From: Bryum argenteum
Lineage: Eukaryota > Streptophyta > Bryopsida > Bryales > Bryaceae
Direction of reading: 5' to 3'
NCBI GenBank assembly: GCA_037043015.1
Contig: CM073327.1
Coordinates: forward strand, 18,520,727 to 18,584,726
DNA length: 64,000 nucleotides
Part shown: in pieces, positions 32,631 through 44,021 of the stretch
Layout: each line of letters starts with the position of its first letter
How positions within the stretch are numbered: the first letter of the stretch is position 1
Notes under the pieces: generated by a model
Told to the model about the DNA's origin: nothing
The model's input: only the letters and a program-made list of their open reading frames with translations
Databases searched by the model: none
Translations under genes and position numbers: made by a program

Positions 32631-34671
32631 TTACTGTGTCCTCCGGCTCTTCCACTTGTTCCGGAGTGCCTTCAACTTTGATGGAGGGGGAACGGGTTGG
32701 ACTTCCGCTACTTCCTGAGGGACCACAGGCTCCTCCTGCTGTTCCTGAGGGACCACGGGCTCCTCCTGCTGTTCCTGAGGGACCACGGGCTCCTCCTGCT
32801 GTTCCTGTTCGCCCGGGTCTCCCACTTCATTAACTTGGGCCTCCGGTTCAGGTACTACCTCCTCAATCTGCTCGGGGAGTCCTGCCCCTTCTCCCGTGGT
32901 ACCTTCCACCGGGTTCTCATCCGGTTGTTGAGAGGGGTTAACCTCTCCTTCTACCGCCTCTTCCACCTCGGAGGGACCGGGTAGCCCTGCTTCACTCGGG
33001 ATATCATCTCCCCGAGGGGGTGTTACAATTCGACCTTCTTCCCTGTTCTCCGGGATGCCGCCATCGACAGTAATCCTCTGCTCCTCCGGAAGGGGCAGGG
33101 ACTCCTCCTCGATCTCCATGGCCACTGGCTCCTCCGTGAGCACCTCTGGGGGTGCGAGCACATCCTCCTCCTGAAGGGCTGGTTCCTTCATCTCCACGTG
33201 GGGGAGGGCCCCCAGCAACTTACCCGTGAGGGTTCGGAACTCCTTGAGGCACTGGTTGATACCTGTCGCGTGCCTCCTGAGGAACTCCAGGGATTGGGGA
33301 GACTCGCTAATCCCAATCCGGGCATCGTAAAAGGTGGCCTTCGTTTGTGCCTCAGCATCCGGTTGCAGCACCTTCAGGATGGAGTGCAACACCGTCCTGT
33401 CAATATTCTGCAACCTCCGGAGTGCAGCCTCCTGCTCCTGTACGATCCTCCTGAGGGCTTCCACCTCCGGATGTGCCTCCGTGTCCGAGGGGTCCGGTTC
33501 GCATTGGACTCCCACGGATGCCTTCTCCTTCGGTCGGGCCTTCAGCACCAGCTCCACCTTCTCCCTCCTTAGCCGGGTTGTCTCTCGCTGCATCTCCTCG
33601 GCCAACTCTGGATACCTCTCCACGTTGGGGGTCTGGAAGACCCGCTCGAGTCGCGCCAGGGAGGTGAACAATTGTTCATTTTCCCGATCCACCTCCTCCA
33701 TGGCTAGCCGGATGGGGTGGAGGATACCTTCGTTGGGTATCCGGTAGTAGGGGCGGGGGAGCACCGGGGTTGTGTTCCCCGTCCCAGGTGTCATCACTCC
33801 CATGTGGGATGATTCCGGAGCTGCCACTGATGCTGGGGTGGCAGGGGCTAGGTCACTCCTCTGCTCCGGTAACTCCAGCCGGGGAGGTGTGGTCCTCTCC
33901 AGAGTGTCCTCCTCCTCCGTGATAATCAGCCTTCTCTTCACCTTGGGCTGGTTCTCCGGGATCGGCTCTTCTACCGGAGTAGGGGCCGGGTCCTGCATCG
34001 GCGCGGGGTCCGGACTTGGGGCATGTCCCTCCTCGATGGCCCTCGGGTGTACCACCGGACTCGCTGACCTCTTCCTCTTCTTGGCCTTGCGCTTCAGGTT
34101 GGGTACCCTCCCTCCTGGGGGTCTCTCTCCGGGGGGGAGGCACCTCCGCATTGGCCCCGGTTGCAGCCACTTCCTCGTCTGGGGCTCCCTGTTCTACCGG
34201 GGGAGGAAGTCGGACGGGAGAACGTCTCCTCCCAAAACCCGTCGTGTCCTTCCTCCTCACCCCTCGGGATGGCCTTGCCTGTCGAAATGGGGCCTCCTCT
34301 TCTTCCTCTTCCTCATCTTCTTCGTCCTGGTCGTCCTCCTCTGCGGACTGGTCCCCACCCGCCTCGGCTATCTCCTCGGCCCTTCTCCGTTGGGCCCTCG
34401 TCCTCCGGATGAGAGGGACGACCTCTTCTTCTTCTTCCTCTTCCTCTTCTGCACTCGGCATGAACAGGGAGGGTACCGTGTTGTGCGTCCGGGCAGGATT
34501 CACCCGGTTGCTTCCTCCTTCTTGTGCGGCCACCCGGGGTGCTGTGCTGGGCCCGGCCTGACTGGGTCCCACCGCCCTAGTCTGTCGAGTGGCTGGCTCC
34601 GGTGACCCCTCCAGGTCAGTAGCCCGAACTTCCTCCATCTCGTCCCGGACTCGGAAGAAGACGGCCCCTGC
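32631..34671 (-). pseudogene. Second LTR-encoded gag-like gene, 3' half (split by Chromo-1)
   Basis: The minus-strand continuation of the gene at 42737-43425, interrupted at a CCTGC target duplication. It has acidic and Arg-rich segments (EEEEEEEEEVVPLIRRTRAQRR), a basic patch (KRKAKKRKRS), helical segments (LRRIVQEQEAALRRLQNIDRTV) and a C-terminal three-fold repeat of QEQQEEPVVP. Two frames are used (34671-33853 and 34151-32631), so at least one frameshift is present. Same architecture as the 27848-30880 protein: folded N-terminus, disordered linker, helices, acidic tail. Confidence 0.65.
32728..32812. repeat. 30-bp coding tandem repeat (about 2.8 copies)
   Basis: GGCTCCTCCTGCTGTTCCTG is followed by AGGGACCACG, repeated head to tail. 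It encodes QEQQEEPVVP on the minus strand. The truncated A1 copy is cut at 22341, just at the first unit. Confidence 0.85.
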
Positions 34672-35965
34672 TGTCGCGCACCTCTCCTTGAGGAGTGCCC
34701 GCAACACCAAGGGCCCAAGGGGGACACCGGAGTGACGCCCGGGCCTTGGGGTGCCAAGGTGAAGGGAACCTAAGTGGGCCTAGTGTGGGAGAGGACCCCG
34801 GGCGTTGGAGACGCCTCTCACCCACGGAGACTAGGAGCCACGACGGAATGGACATGAGATTATGGAAGCTCATGTTGCCACGATTCCGGGATGCTAAGGA
34901 GCACCTCAGTTGGAGGTGTGAGCTAAAAGTTATGGGAGTTGGAAGATTGTGGGACTAAAGTGAGTGCTGTCCAGGGACAGTGCTGGACTGGGAAGCTGGC
35001 CCGGGACTCCCGAATCTTCAGAGGGGTATAACTCCCTCAATACTTGTCGGAATGAGGCAAGTAAGGTGTCTATCGGCATCTGCTTGACGAGTAGATGTCG
35101 ATAGAGTGGTCGCTCGTCGCGTTCGGATGCGGGACGAGGTAGATACGAGCCCTGGAAGGTTCGGGAAGTCTCCCGGGGCCTTCCAGCGGCTAAGGCATTG
35201 GGAGATTGGGTGGTCTTCCAAAACTAAGAGGTGTGAGGGTCCAGCCCTTCACCTAGGACCAGGGGGCTGCCGAATCCCACAGAGTATACTATAGGGAGGG
35301 CTGGTCTCCCTCCCCACTCCCATGGTGCCTTGGTGGTGACCAAGGTGGGAGTCCCGAGTGGTGTGGCTAGTGTTGGGGCCTCACCATGGGGACTCCCAAG
35401 CCAAGGTGAGTCCCAATGGGTGGAGCTAGTGTTGGGGCTCCACCATGGGGACTCAAAGTGCAAAATGAGGCACGGTGGGTGGAGCTAGTGTTGGGGCTTC
35501 ACCACGGTGGCTCATAAGACAAGGTGAGTCCCGGTGGGGAGCTAGTGTTGGGGCTTCACCACGGGGACTCATATAGGCAAAATGAGGACCATGAGTGCTA
35601 CCGATGTGGGGTGGTGTCTCACCGCCGGCGTTGTGATTACTTGGTGGCCTTGGGGTCACCATGGTGGTCATGGGCGGTGGTGAGGAGACACCACCAAGTG
35701 CGGTTAGGCCGCGTGGTATGGGAGTGCCACCAAGTTGGGCCTTGGACATAAGTGGAAGTCCGCACCTAACCATTGGCTACCTACGAAGGGGTTGAGTCCC
35801 GGTTGCATGAGTAGGAGGAATTGATAACCAAGCGGTGAGCTTGGTGGTTGGTATGGAGAGCTAACTTTGTGCATGTGGGGGATGTGCAGAGTTAGCGCTC
35901 GTGACACTTGCTAGAGTTGGGAAAAAGTTGGTGTAAGCTAAGGTGAGCTAGCAAGGGTTGCGACA
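34672..35965 (+). repeat. Chromo-1 5' LTR with internal tandem repeat
   Basis: 1294 bp, TGTCGCGCACC to GGGTTGCGACA. It contains four tandem copies of a 57-59 bp unit with core GGAGCTAGTGTTGGGG (35361-35575), of the kind often acting as LTR enhancers. The 5' 70 bases include a GC-rich inverted segment (CTCCTTGAGGAG). Confidence 0.9.
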
Positions 35966-36015
35966 CTTGGTATCGTGCGGGCTTTTAGTACCCAAGTGCA
36001 AAGTTGTGAGGAGCA

Positions 36016-39000
36016 ATGGGCAAGAAGAAGACCATTGAGGGTGATGAGCCTGGAGCTTCCAAGCGGCCACGCACGAGGGGGAACAAAGACCCCGATCCTA
36101 CAAGTGAGGCTCATTCTCATGACTCCAATGAGCAAGCTGCCACTAGTGAGGGCAATGAGCAAATGGAATTGTCACTTCAAGAGGAGCCCTTGGGTGAAGA
36201 GGAGCGCTCTAGGTCGAGACGCCTAGAGTCTTCCCAAGGGGTGGAAAGACAAGATCCTCAATTGGCTTTCCAAATGAGAATGCTTGAGTTCATGGACTCC
36301 GTGAATGAAGAGCTCAAGCGTGGGAAGGAAGAAAGGGATCGCCAAGAGAAGTTGATTGAACACCTCATGATGCAAGGGTCCCGACCTTCATCTTCCACCA
36401 AAAAGTTGGCTAAGGTAAACATGCCAAGCACCTTCTCGGGACTTGGTAAGGCAAGGAAGGTGAAGAAATTCCTTCTTGAGATGGATAACTACTATGATGT
36501 CCAAAAGCCGGATGAGGAGGACAAGGTTTCCATTGCGGTGACATTTCTCAAGGATCATGCTCTTCAATGGTGGACAAGCAAAAAGGAGCAAGAGCCGGAG
36601 TTGGTGGCAAACTTGACTTGGGGTGGCTTCAAAGACTTGTTGAGTGAACGCTTCACACCGTAGTATCGGGAGTTGAGGGAAGGCATGAACTTGGTGCAAA
36701 TGAGGCACACCGGGTCTCTCAAGGCCTATGTGCGTGACTTCAATGCCCAAATGAATGCCACACCCAAGATGGATGAGTTCTCTAAGAAGTGCATCTTTTT
36801 GGGTGGGCTTCAAAAGTGGGTGGTGGATGCCTTGTTCAAGTTCCCAAAACTTCCTGAGGATGTGGCGGGCATCATCAAGATTGTTGAAAGGATTGAGGCT
36901 GATGGACCCGAGAGGAAGTCAAGTGGCCCCTCTCAACAAAGCGGATCAAATAGGAATGCGGCTCGAGGCAAAGAGCGCAAGAAGTTTGGCTTTGGCAACA
37001 AACACAAGGGACAAGTGGATGGTGGAGCCTCTAACAAAAGGGAACACCAAGGGGGAAAGCCATCTAAAGGGGGAGACAAAGGTGATGACACCAAGGCCAA
37101 GAGGTGCCATGGTTGTGGCAAGATTGGCCACTTCATTGCGGAGTGCCCCGACAAGAAGGTGAGTACCATTGCAAGTCTTGCTTGTGTTGAAGACCGCATA
37201 CTAGAAGGAGGTTTTGTGGCCAAGGCAAGTAGCCTCAAGCCAAGGCCGGGCCTCTTGTTTCTTGAGGCCCAAGTGAAGGACAAAGATGTCTCATGTTTGG
37301 TTGATACAGGGGCAACGCACTCCTTCATGAGTCCCAAACTAGCAAGGGAGTTGGGCTTGCCACTGCAAAAGGCAAGCAAGCCCATCAATGTGCGTTTTGC
37401 AAAGGGCGAACCGCACAAGACGGAGGAAGTGGCGTTGCAAGTGACCTTGAAGTGTGGGACATTGGAGTTTGTTGAGAATTTGACATTATGTGAGATGGAT
37501 GAGGTAGACCTCATCTTAGGGGATACCTTCTTTGAGGCGCACACAGTGGATGTGAGGCGCAAGCCAGCACGGTTAGTGGTGCGCCGTGATGGCAAGGAGT
37601 TAGTGTTGAAGTTAACTCGTGGCCCTTCAATAGCGGGGGGCAAATTAAACTTGGTCTCTTTAGACCAAATGTTGGAACATCAATTTGTGGTGATGGCTCG
37701 TGAAGAGCAACTTGGGCATGAGGGGAAGGGGGTGCAACAACCACTTTCCAAAGAAATTCAAGAGGTGTTGGCCAAGTACAAGGATGTGCTTACCAATGAG
37801 TTACCCAAAGAGCTACCCCCAAGAAGAGAAGTAGATCACAAGATCGAGGTGCTACGTGGAGCTGAGCCACCTTCTAAGGCACCTTATCGGTTAAACCAAA
37901 AAGAGTTGATGGAGCTAAAGAAGCAACTAAACGACTTGTTGGAAAGGGGTTATGTGAGACCAAGCAAGTCACCATATGGTGCACCGGTCCTCTTTGTGGA
38001 CAAGAAGGATGGCAAGCTTAGGATGTGCATTGATTATAGGGCCTTGAATAAGGTGACCATCAAGAACAACTACCCTTTGCCTCGAATTGATGATCTCTTT
38101 GATAGATTGGCGGGAGCTAAGTACTTTAGTCGCATAGACTTGAAGTCGGGTTACTACCAAATCCGCATTGCGGATGCGGATGTGGAAAAGACCGCGTGCC
38201 GCACAAGGTATGGGTCTTATGAGTTCCTTGTGATGCCCTTTGGGTTGTGCAATGCACCCTCAACATTCACAACCCTTATGAACACCATCTTTCGAGAGGA
38301 AATGGATGACTTTGTGATTGTCTACATCGATGACATCTTGGTGTTTTCCAAGACGGCCGAGGAACATGCAAGGCACCTTGAGGCGCACTCATGAAGCTTA
38401 GAGACAACAAGCTTTATGCTAATGGGGAAAAGAGTGAGTTTGCACAACTTGAGATGGAGTTCTTGGGCCATGTGGTTACCGGAGATGGAATCAAGCCGGA
38501 CATGAAGAAGGTGAAGGCAATTCAAGAGTGGAAGCGGCCTTCTACACAAAAGGGACTTAGGTCATTCCTTGGCCTAGCAAACTACTATCGCCGCTTCATA
38601 CGCAACTTCTCTAAGATTGCCAAGCCTTTGTCCGACTTGTTGAAAAAGGGGGTGAACCAAGTATGGGATGAATTTTGCTACCAAGCCTTTGAGGAACTCA
38701 AGAACAAGTTGTCATCTCCACCAATGTTGAAGTTCCCCGAGTTTGATAAGCCCTTTGAGGTCCACACAGATGCAAGTGACTTTGCCATTGGAGGCGTCTT
38801 GATGCAAGATGGTAGGTCAATTGCCTATGAGAGCAAGAAGTTGGATGGGTGTCAAAGGAGATGGCCAACTCACGAGAAGGAGCTCTTTGCGGTGGTGCAT
38901 TGTTTGAAGACATGGCAACATTACTTGGGGTTGCACAAGACTAAGGTCTACACCGATAATGTGTCTTTGAAGTATTTTGAGACACAAGCACAAATGAGTG

Positions 39001-40636
39001 CCAAACAATTGAGGTGGCATGATACCTTGGCGCTCATGAATGTGGACTTGATCCACAAACCGGGCCGTGACAATGTGGTGCCGGATGCGCTAAGTAGAAA
39101 GGAAGAGTTTCATGCCATGAGCACCACCCAAGTCTTGCGGCTCATGTATAAGGGTGAAGGCAATTGGGAACGGCGAATAAGAGAGGGGTACATGAAGGAC
39201 CCCGAGGCACAACAAATGCTTGGTGATCTTAGGAAGGGCAAGAAGCTCAAGGAGATCAAGTTGGTGAATGGATTGCTCAAGTATAAGCAAAGTAGGGTGT
39301 ATGTTCCTCAAGGCAAGCTTAGATTGTTGGTTTTGAAGGAGGAACATGATAGTCCCATAGCCGGCCATAGGGGAGAAAAGGCTACCATTGCAACGGTGTC
39401 AAGGAGGTACTATTGGCCGGGGATGAAAGATGACATAACCCACTTTGTGAAGACTTGTGTGAAGTGCCAACTTAACCGGCTTCATATCAAAAGCAAGCGG
39501 GCTTGTTGCAACCATTGCCAATTCCGCCGGGTCCTTGGCATAGTGTGTCTATGGACTTCATCACAAGCCTTCCCGAGTCGCAAGGGTATGATGCCATCTT
39601 AGTGATGGTGGATCGGTTTAGCAAGTTGGCTCATATGGTGCCAACTAGAGGAACCGCAAATCGCGCTTGAGACCGCCAAGATCTTTCTCGATGCATGGTG
39701 GAAGCATTACGGGTTGCCAAGAGTGATTGTGTCGATCGAGACCCAAAGTTCACAAGTGCATTTTGGAGACACTTCTTTAGGAAGGTGGGAACCAAGTTGA
39801 CATTTAGCACTCGCTTTCATCCCCAAACAGACGGGCAAACCGAAAGGGTGAATGGGTCTTGAACCAATACTTGAGGAACTTTGTGAGTGCGGACCAACGT
39901 GATTGGGTAGACTATGTGGGGTTGGCGGAGTTCGATTACAATGCGGCCACACACTCGGCGACTAAGGAGTCACCTTTCAAAGTGGCCTATGGAGTGGAGC
40001 CACTCCAACCTCGCCGACTTAGCTCTCGAGGGGGCACATTCAACACCGAGTTCAACCAAGATGGTGAAGACTTGGCCAAGAAGCGGGAACATATGTTGGA
40101 AAAAACCAAGTTGTTGTTGGAGAAGGCAAGAAGGCGCTATGAGAAGCAAGTCAATGCCGGAAGACGTGAAGTGGAGTATGAGGTGGGACAAAAGGTGTTG
40201 TTGAATGTGAAGAACTTCACCATGCCCGAAGGCCTCACTCCAAAGTTCATGTCCAAGTTTGCGGGTCCGTTTCCCATTGTGGAACGGGTGTTCAAAGATG
40301 TGTATAAGTTGGAGCTACCACCCGAGATCAAAGTGCATCCAACATTCCATGTTTCATTGTTAAAGCCATTCAAGGAGGATACCTTGTGGCCGGATCGCAA
40401 GCAAGTGATTCGGCCACCACCGTGAGTTGGTTGGACAACATTTGGAATATGATGTAGAGGCCATCCTCAAGAGTAGGAACCTCAAAAACAAGAGCAAGGA
40501 ATACCTTGTGAAGTGGCGAGGATACCACGAGAAAGAAGCAACGTGGGTGGCGGCAAAGGACATGGTGAATGCTAAGGAGGTGGTGGAGAACTTTGAGAAG
40601 AATAGGAGCTCCAACAAGAAGCAACGTAGGCATTGA
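36016..40636 (+). pseudogene. Chromo-1 copy 1 gag-pol with chromodomain, inactivated
   Basis: ATG at 36016 (MGKKKTIEGDEP). Order: gag; zinc knuckle [14 protein letters not shown] (about 37106-37147); aspartic protease LVDTGATHS (about 37296); RT with [11 protein letters not shown] and [10 protein letters not shown] (about 38320); RNase H HTDASDFAIGG (about 38764); integrase HHCC zinc domain (about 39345-39475); integrase core; and a C-terminal chromodomain EYLVKWRGYHEKEATWV (about 40499). Lesions: an in-frame TAG at 36661-36663 where copy 2 has GAG, a one-base loss near 38385 relative to copy 2, frame breaks in the integrase core (39600-39860), and a shift before the chromodomain near 40424. 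Confidence 0.9.
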
Positions 40637-41435
40637 TGAGGACATCAACCTCCGTAGTGGGGGAGGATGACTTGTAGCTTGGGCGTAGATCCACAACACT
40701 TGTACTTGTTCTTTGGATTTGGCAATAAAGTTTGGCTTTGGTGTGTGCAAAAAGAAGAGTATGAGATGGAGTCCTAGTCTTGTACTTGTGCTAAGTTGGT
40801 GGAAGAGGGGGAATAGAGATGTGAAACCGAGTTGGGAAGGCCGAGTAATGGGGACCAAGGCTAGGAGAAAGAGTGGATAAAACCATGAAGTCCCTTGGCC
40901 TTGGGCTTGTCCGGGCGGGGACAAGGTAATGGCGCGTGCTCATAAAAGCGCCACTCCCACAAACTAGTGCAAGCTAGTGCATGGGAGTCATGAACCCATG
41001 CCTTGAAAGAGATAGTGGGATCCGAGTTGGGCGGAACTTGGCATTACCCCCGTGCGATCGAGTCGTGGTGTAAAAGCCATCTTGGGTTTGTAACCAAGAC
41101 AACTTGGTGGAAGCATTGAGGTCCAGCCTAGTAGTCAAGGAAGAAGTGTTAGGCTAGTGGAGCCTAACTTGGAGAGCCAAGGTAAGGGCAATCCAAGAGG
41201 GTCTCAAAGTAGGTGGGTCTAGAGTAGTTTAGTTGCCTTGGAAGAAGTCCAGGGTTCTAAACGGACCACCTAGTGACGACACCTTTGAGACTTTGCCAAA
41301 GTTTGAGAGTGCATTGTGGGGTCGCGCCCTGGTGAAACACAATGTTTGCACCAATGGGGATGGCAACCCAAGAGTTGGTGTGACCGACTACAAGTATAGT
41401 CGATGAGGGCATCGACTCCATTAGGTGGGGGTGAG

Positions 41436-42731
41436 TGTCGCGCACCTCTCCTTGAGGAGTGCCCGCAACACCAAGGGCCCAAGGGGGACACCGGAGTGAC
41501 GCCCGGGCCTTGGGGTGCCAAGGTGAAGGGAACCTAAGTGGGCCTAGTGTGGGAGAGGACCCCGGGCGTTGGAGACGCCTCTCACCCACGGAGACTAGGA
41601 GCCACGACGGAATGGACATGAGATTATGGAAGCTCATGTTGCCACGATTCCGGGATGCTAAGGAGCACCTCAGTTGGAGGTGTGAGCTAAAAGTTATGGG
41701 AGTTGGAAGATTGTGGGACTAAAGTGAGTGCTGTCCAGGGACAGTGCTGGACTGGGAAGCTGGCCCGGGACTCCCGAATCTTCAGAGGGGTATAACTCCC
41801 TCAATACTTGTCGGAATGAGGCAAGTAAGGTGTCTATCGGCATCTGCTTGACGAGTAGATGTCGATAGAGTGGTCGCTCGTCGCGTTCGGATGCGGGACG
41901 AGGTAGATACGAGCCCTGGAAGGTTCGGGAAGTCTCCCGGGGCCTTCCAGCGGCTAAGGCATTGGGAGATTGGGTGGTCTTCCAAAACTAAGAGGTGTGA
42001 GGGTCCAGCCCTTCACCTAGGACCAGGGGGCTGCCGAATCCCACAGAGTATACTATAGGGAGGGCTGGTCTCCCTCCCCCTCTCCCATGGTGCCTTGGTG
42101 GTGACCAAGGTGGGAGTCCCGAGTGGTGTGGCTAGTGTTGGGGCCTCACCATGGGGACTCCCAAGCCAAGGTGAGTCCCAATGGGTGGAGCTAGTGTTGG
42201 GGCTCCACCATGGGGACTCAAAGTGCAAAATGAGGCACGGTGGGTGGAGCTAGTGTTGGGGCTTCACCACGGTGGCTCATAAGGACAAGGTGAGTCCCGG
42301 TGGGGAGCTAGTGTTGGGGCTTCACCACGGGGACTCATATAGGCAAAATGAGGACCATGAGTGCTACCGATGTGGGGTGGTGTCTCACCGCCGGCGTTGT
42401 GATTACTTGGTGGCCTTGGGGTCACCATGGTGGTCATGGGCGGTGGTGAGGAGACACCACCAAGTGCGGTTAGGCCGCGTGGTATGGGAGTGCCACCAAG
42501 TTGGGCCTTGGACATAAGTGGAAGTCCGCACCTAACCATTGGCTACCTACGAAGGGGTTGAGTCCCGGTTGCATGAGTAGGAGGAATTGATAACCAAGCG
42601 GTGAGCTTGGTGGTTGGTATGGAGAGCTAACTTTGTGCATGTGGGGGATGTGCAGAGTTAGCGCTCGTGACACTTGCTAGAGTTGGGAAAAAGTTGGTGT
42701 AAGCTAAGGTGAGCTAGCAAGGGTTGCGACA
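41436..42731 (+). repeat. Chromo-1 copy 1 3' LTR
   Basis: 1296 bp, nearly identical to the 5' LTR (small differences such as CACTCCCA versus CTCTCCCA near 42085). The near-identity indicates a recent insertion. Confidence 0.9.
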
Positions 42732-42736
42732 CCTGC

Positions 42737-43425
42737 GGATCCCCGGATGGGAGATCGTGCTTCTCGTGCCAATAGAAGATCTCCTGGTCGGTGAGGATGC
42801 CGTGCCGTTGATAGAGGTGGAAGAGGTAGGGGGCCAGTGGGCACCCCTTCTGATTTCCGATCTTCACCACCTCCCGCTGGACCACCTCGTGGATGATGTG
42901 GTGCCACCCGACCTGCATCTTCCCATCGTAATTCGCCAAGATGGCCTTCATCAGCTTCACTGTGCACGTGGTTGGCTTGTCCGGGCTGAGTATGGGGAGA
43001 AGAAATCGGAGGAGGCGCATCACCCGGGGGTCCTTGCAATCTTCCGGTTTGAACCCGTCTTTTTCGGTCGGCCCCCTGCGGAACTGGTTCCTCAATCCGT
43101 CGTCACCCTTCTTCTTGATGTAGCCAATTGGGGAGTCCGGGAATTTGTAGGCCGCCCTCCAATGGCGAGGCCCCTAGTTATCCGTCTTCCCCCTCAGAGG
43201 GTGTGTCACGTACATCTCGGGGAAGCGGTGGGTGACGGTCTCCTCGATGATGGCCTGATCCGCCAAGTCCCACGGGGCGTCGTAAAGCCCGGCGCACCCC
43301 ATCCGGAGGAGGTCCTCCCTCAGCTCCGCCTGGTGCAGTGGAAGCTCGGGCACCTGCGGCTTCACCGACTTGAGGGGAATCGGCATCCCGGGTCGCCATG
43401 GGACGACTTCCCTCCTCTTCGGCAT
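42737..43425 (-). pseudogene. Second LTR-encoded gag-like gene, 5' half
   Basis: ATG at 43425 (MPKRREVVPWRPG). It carries the N-terminal domain pattern of the LTR proteins: REDLLRMGCAGLYDAPWDLAD, RHWRAAYKFPDSPIGYI, CKDPRVMRLLRFLLPIL, VGWHHIIHEVV and KGCPLAPYLFHLYQRHGILT. An in-frame TAG at 43174-43176 lies just before the WRAAY motif. The gene is cut by Chromo-1 at GGATCC-GCAGG and resumes at 34671. Upstream, 43426-44021 is the leader region inside the LTR; an alternative upstream ATG is possible. Confidence 0.65.
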
Positions 43426-44021
43426 TGCTCCGGTTCTACTCTCCTGCGGATGTCCGGGAGTACTCTCTCCCTGCCTCTCCGGACTGACTCCGGTAGAAAC
43501 CCTACTTCCCGAAACCCTAACCTCACCAAACTCCGCTTTTCCAACTCTCGCGGATTGCTGGGCGCGCAACAATGCCCGATCTCTCATAATGCGCGGATTG
43601 GAATGGCTGAGGATGGTGGCGGCGGCTCCTAATAACAACAAACCGGAGTTCGCCTTCCGAGACATCATCACCCCGCACTCGAGACGTACACCGGGAATTA
43701 CCCCGGTCATCGTTGAGCCGCCGGTGGTTCTATCGGGCGCCCGCGAGTTTTCCGGCCCTTTCTCCGGGTCGACCGGCGGCCCCGGTCATCAACCCGGTAG
43801 GAGAACCGGCCCATCCGGGCATCTCAGGGTATCAGCCGGATATCAATACGGGTATCCGGTAAGCTCTAAAATCCCCTAAGGTTAGCCGGAGGAATCCTAA
43901 CACAAAATTACTATCTACGAACCGGTTTAAGCAGACCGATTTTTATTTCTACTTGCTAAAATTACTATTTTACTCCTAATTAATTGCTAAAAACAAAAAT
44001 ATTGGAGAACAGGGTTCGACA

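Larger units (their letters stand above)
34672..42731 (+). mobile_element. Chromo-1 copy 1, full-length Ty3/gypsy chromovirus
   Basis: 8060 bp flanked by a perfect 5-bp target duplication CCTGC (34667-34671 and 42732-42736). LTRs are 34672-35965 and 41436-42731, nearly identical, with ends TGTCGC...GCGACA. A primer site (TTGGTATCGTGCG, initiator-Met-like) follows the 5' LTR and a purine-rich tract (AGGTGGGGGTGAG) precedes the 3' LTR. Between about 40640 and 41435 lies a non-coding 3' region. Inserted in the same chromosome strand direction as region 4's copy, opposite to its host LTR. Confidence 0.92.
26673..44021 (-). mobile_element. 5' LTR of the giant-LTR gypsy element (copy A2), with nested Chromo-1
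   Basis: The LTR 3' end (...CACGTTACGACA on the minus strand) is at 26673, next to the primer site. The proposed 5' end, TGTCGAACCCTGTT, is at 44021 and resembles the 5' end of element D (TGTCGGACCCCGTT at 50441). Removing Chromo-1 and one target duplication leaves about 9.28 kb. The content in sense order is a gag-like gene (43425 to 32631, split), a non-coding block (about 32.5-31.1 kb), a second gag-like gene (30880-27848) and a terminal block (27847-26673). The right boundary rests on terminal similarity only; no target duplication was found around the whole element. Confidence 0.55.

Noticed and set aside
34016..34710. Plus-strand Ser-rich ORFs opposite the acidic gag-like gene
   Set aside because: Poly-Ser is the antisense of poly-Glu (GAG/GAA repeats); the minus-strand frame fits the gene architecture.
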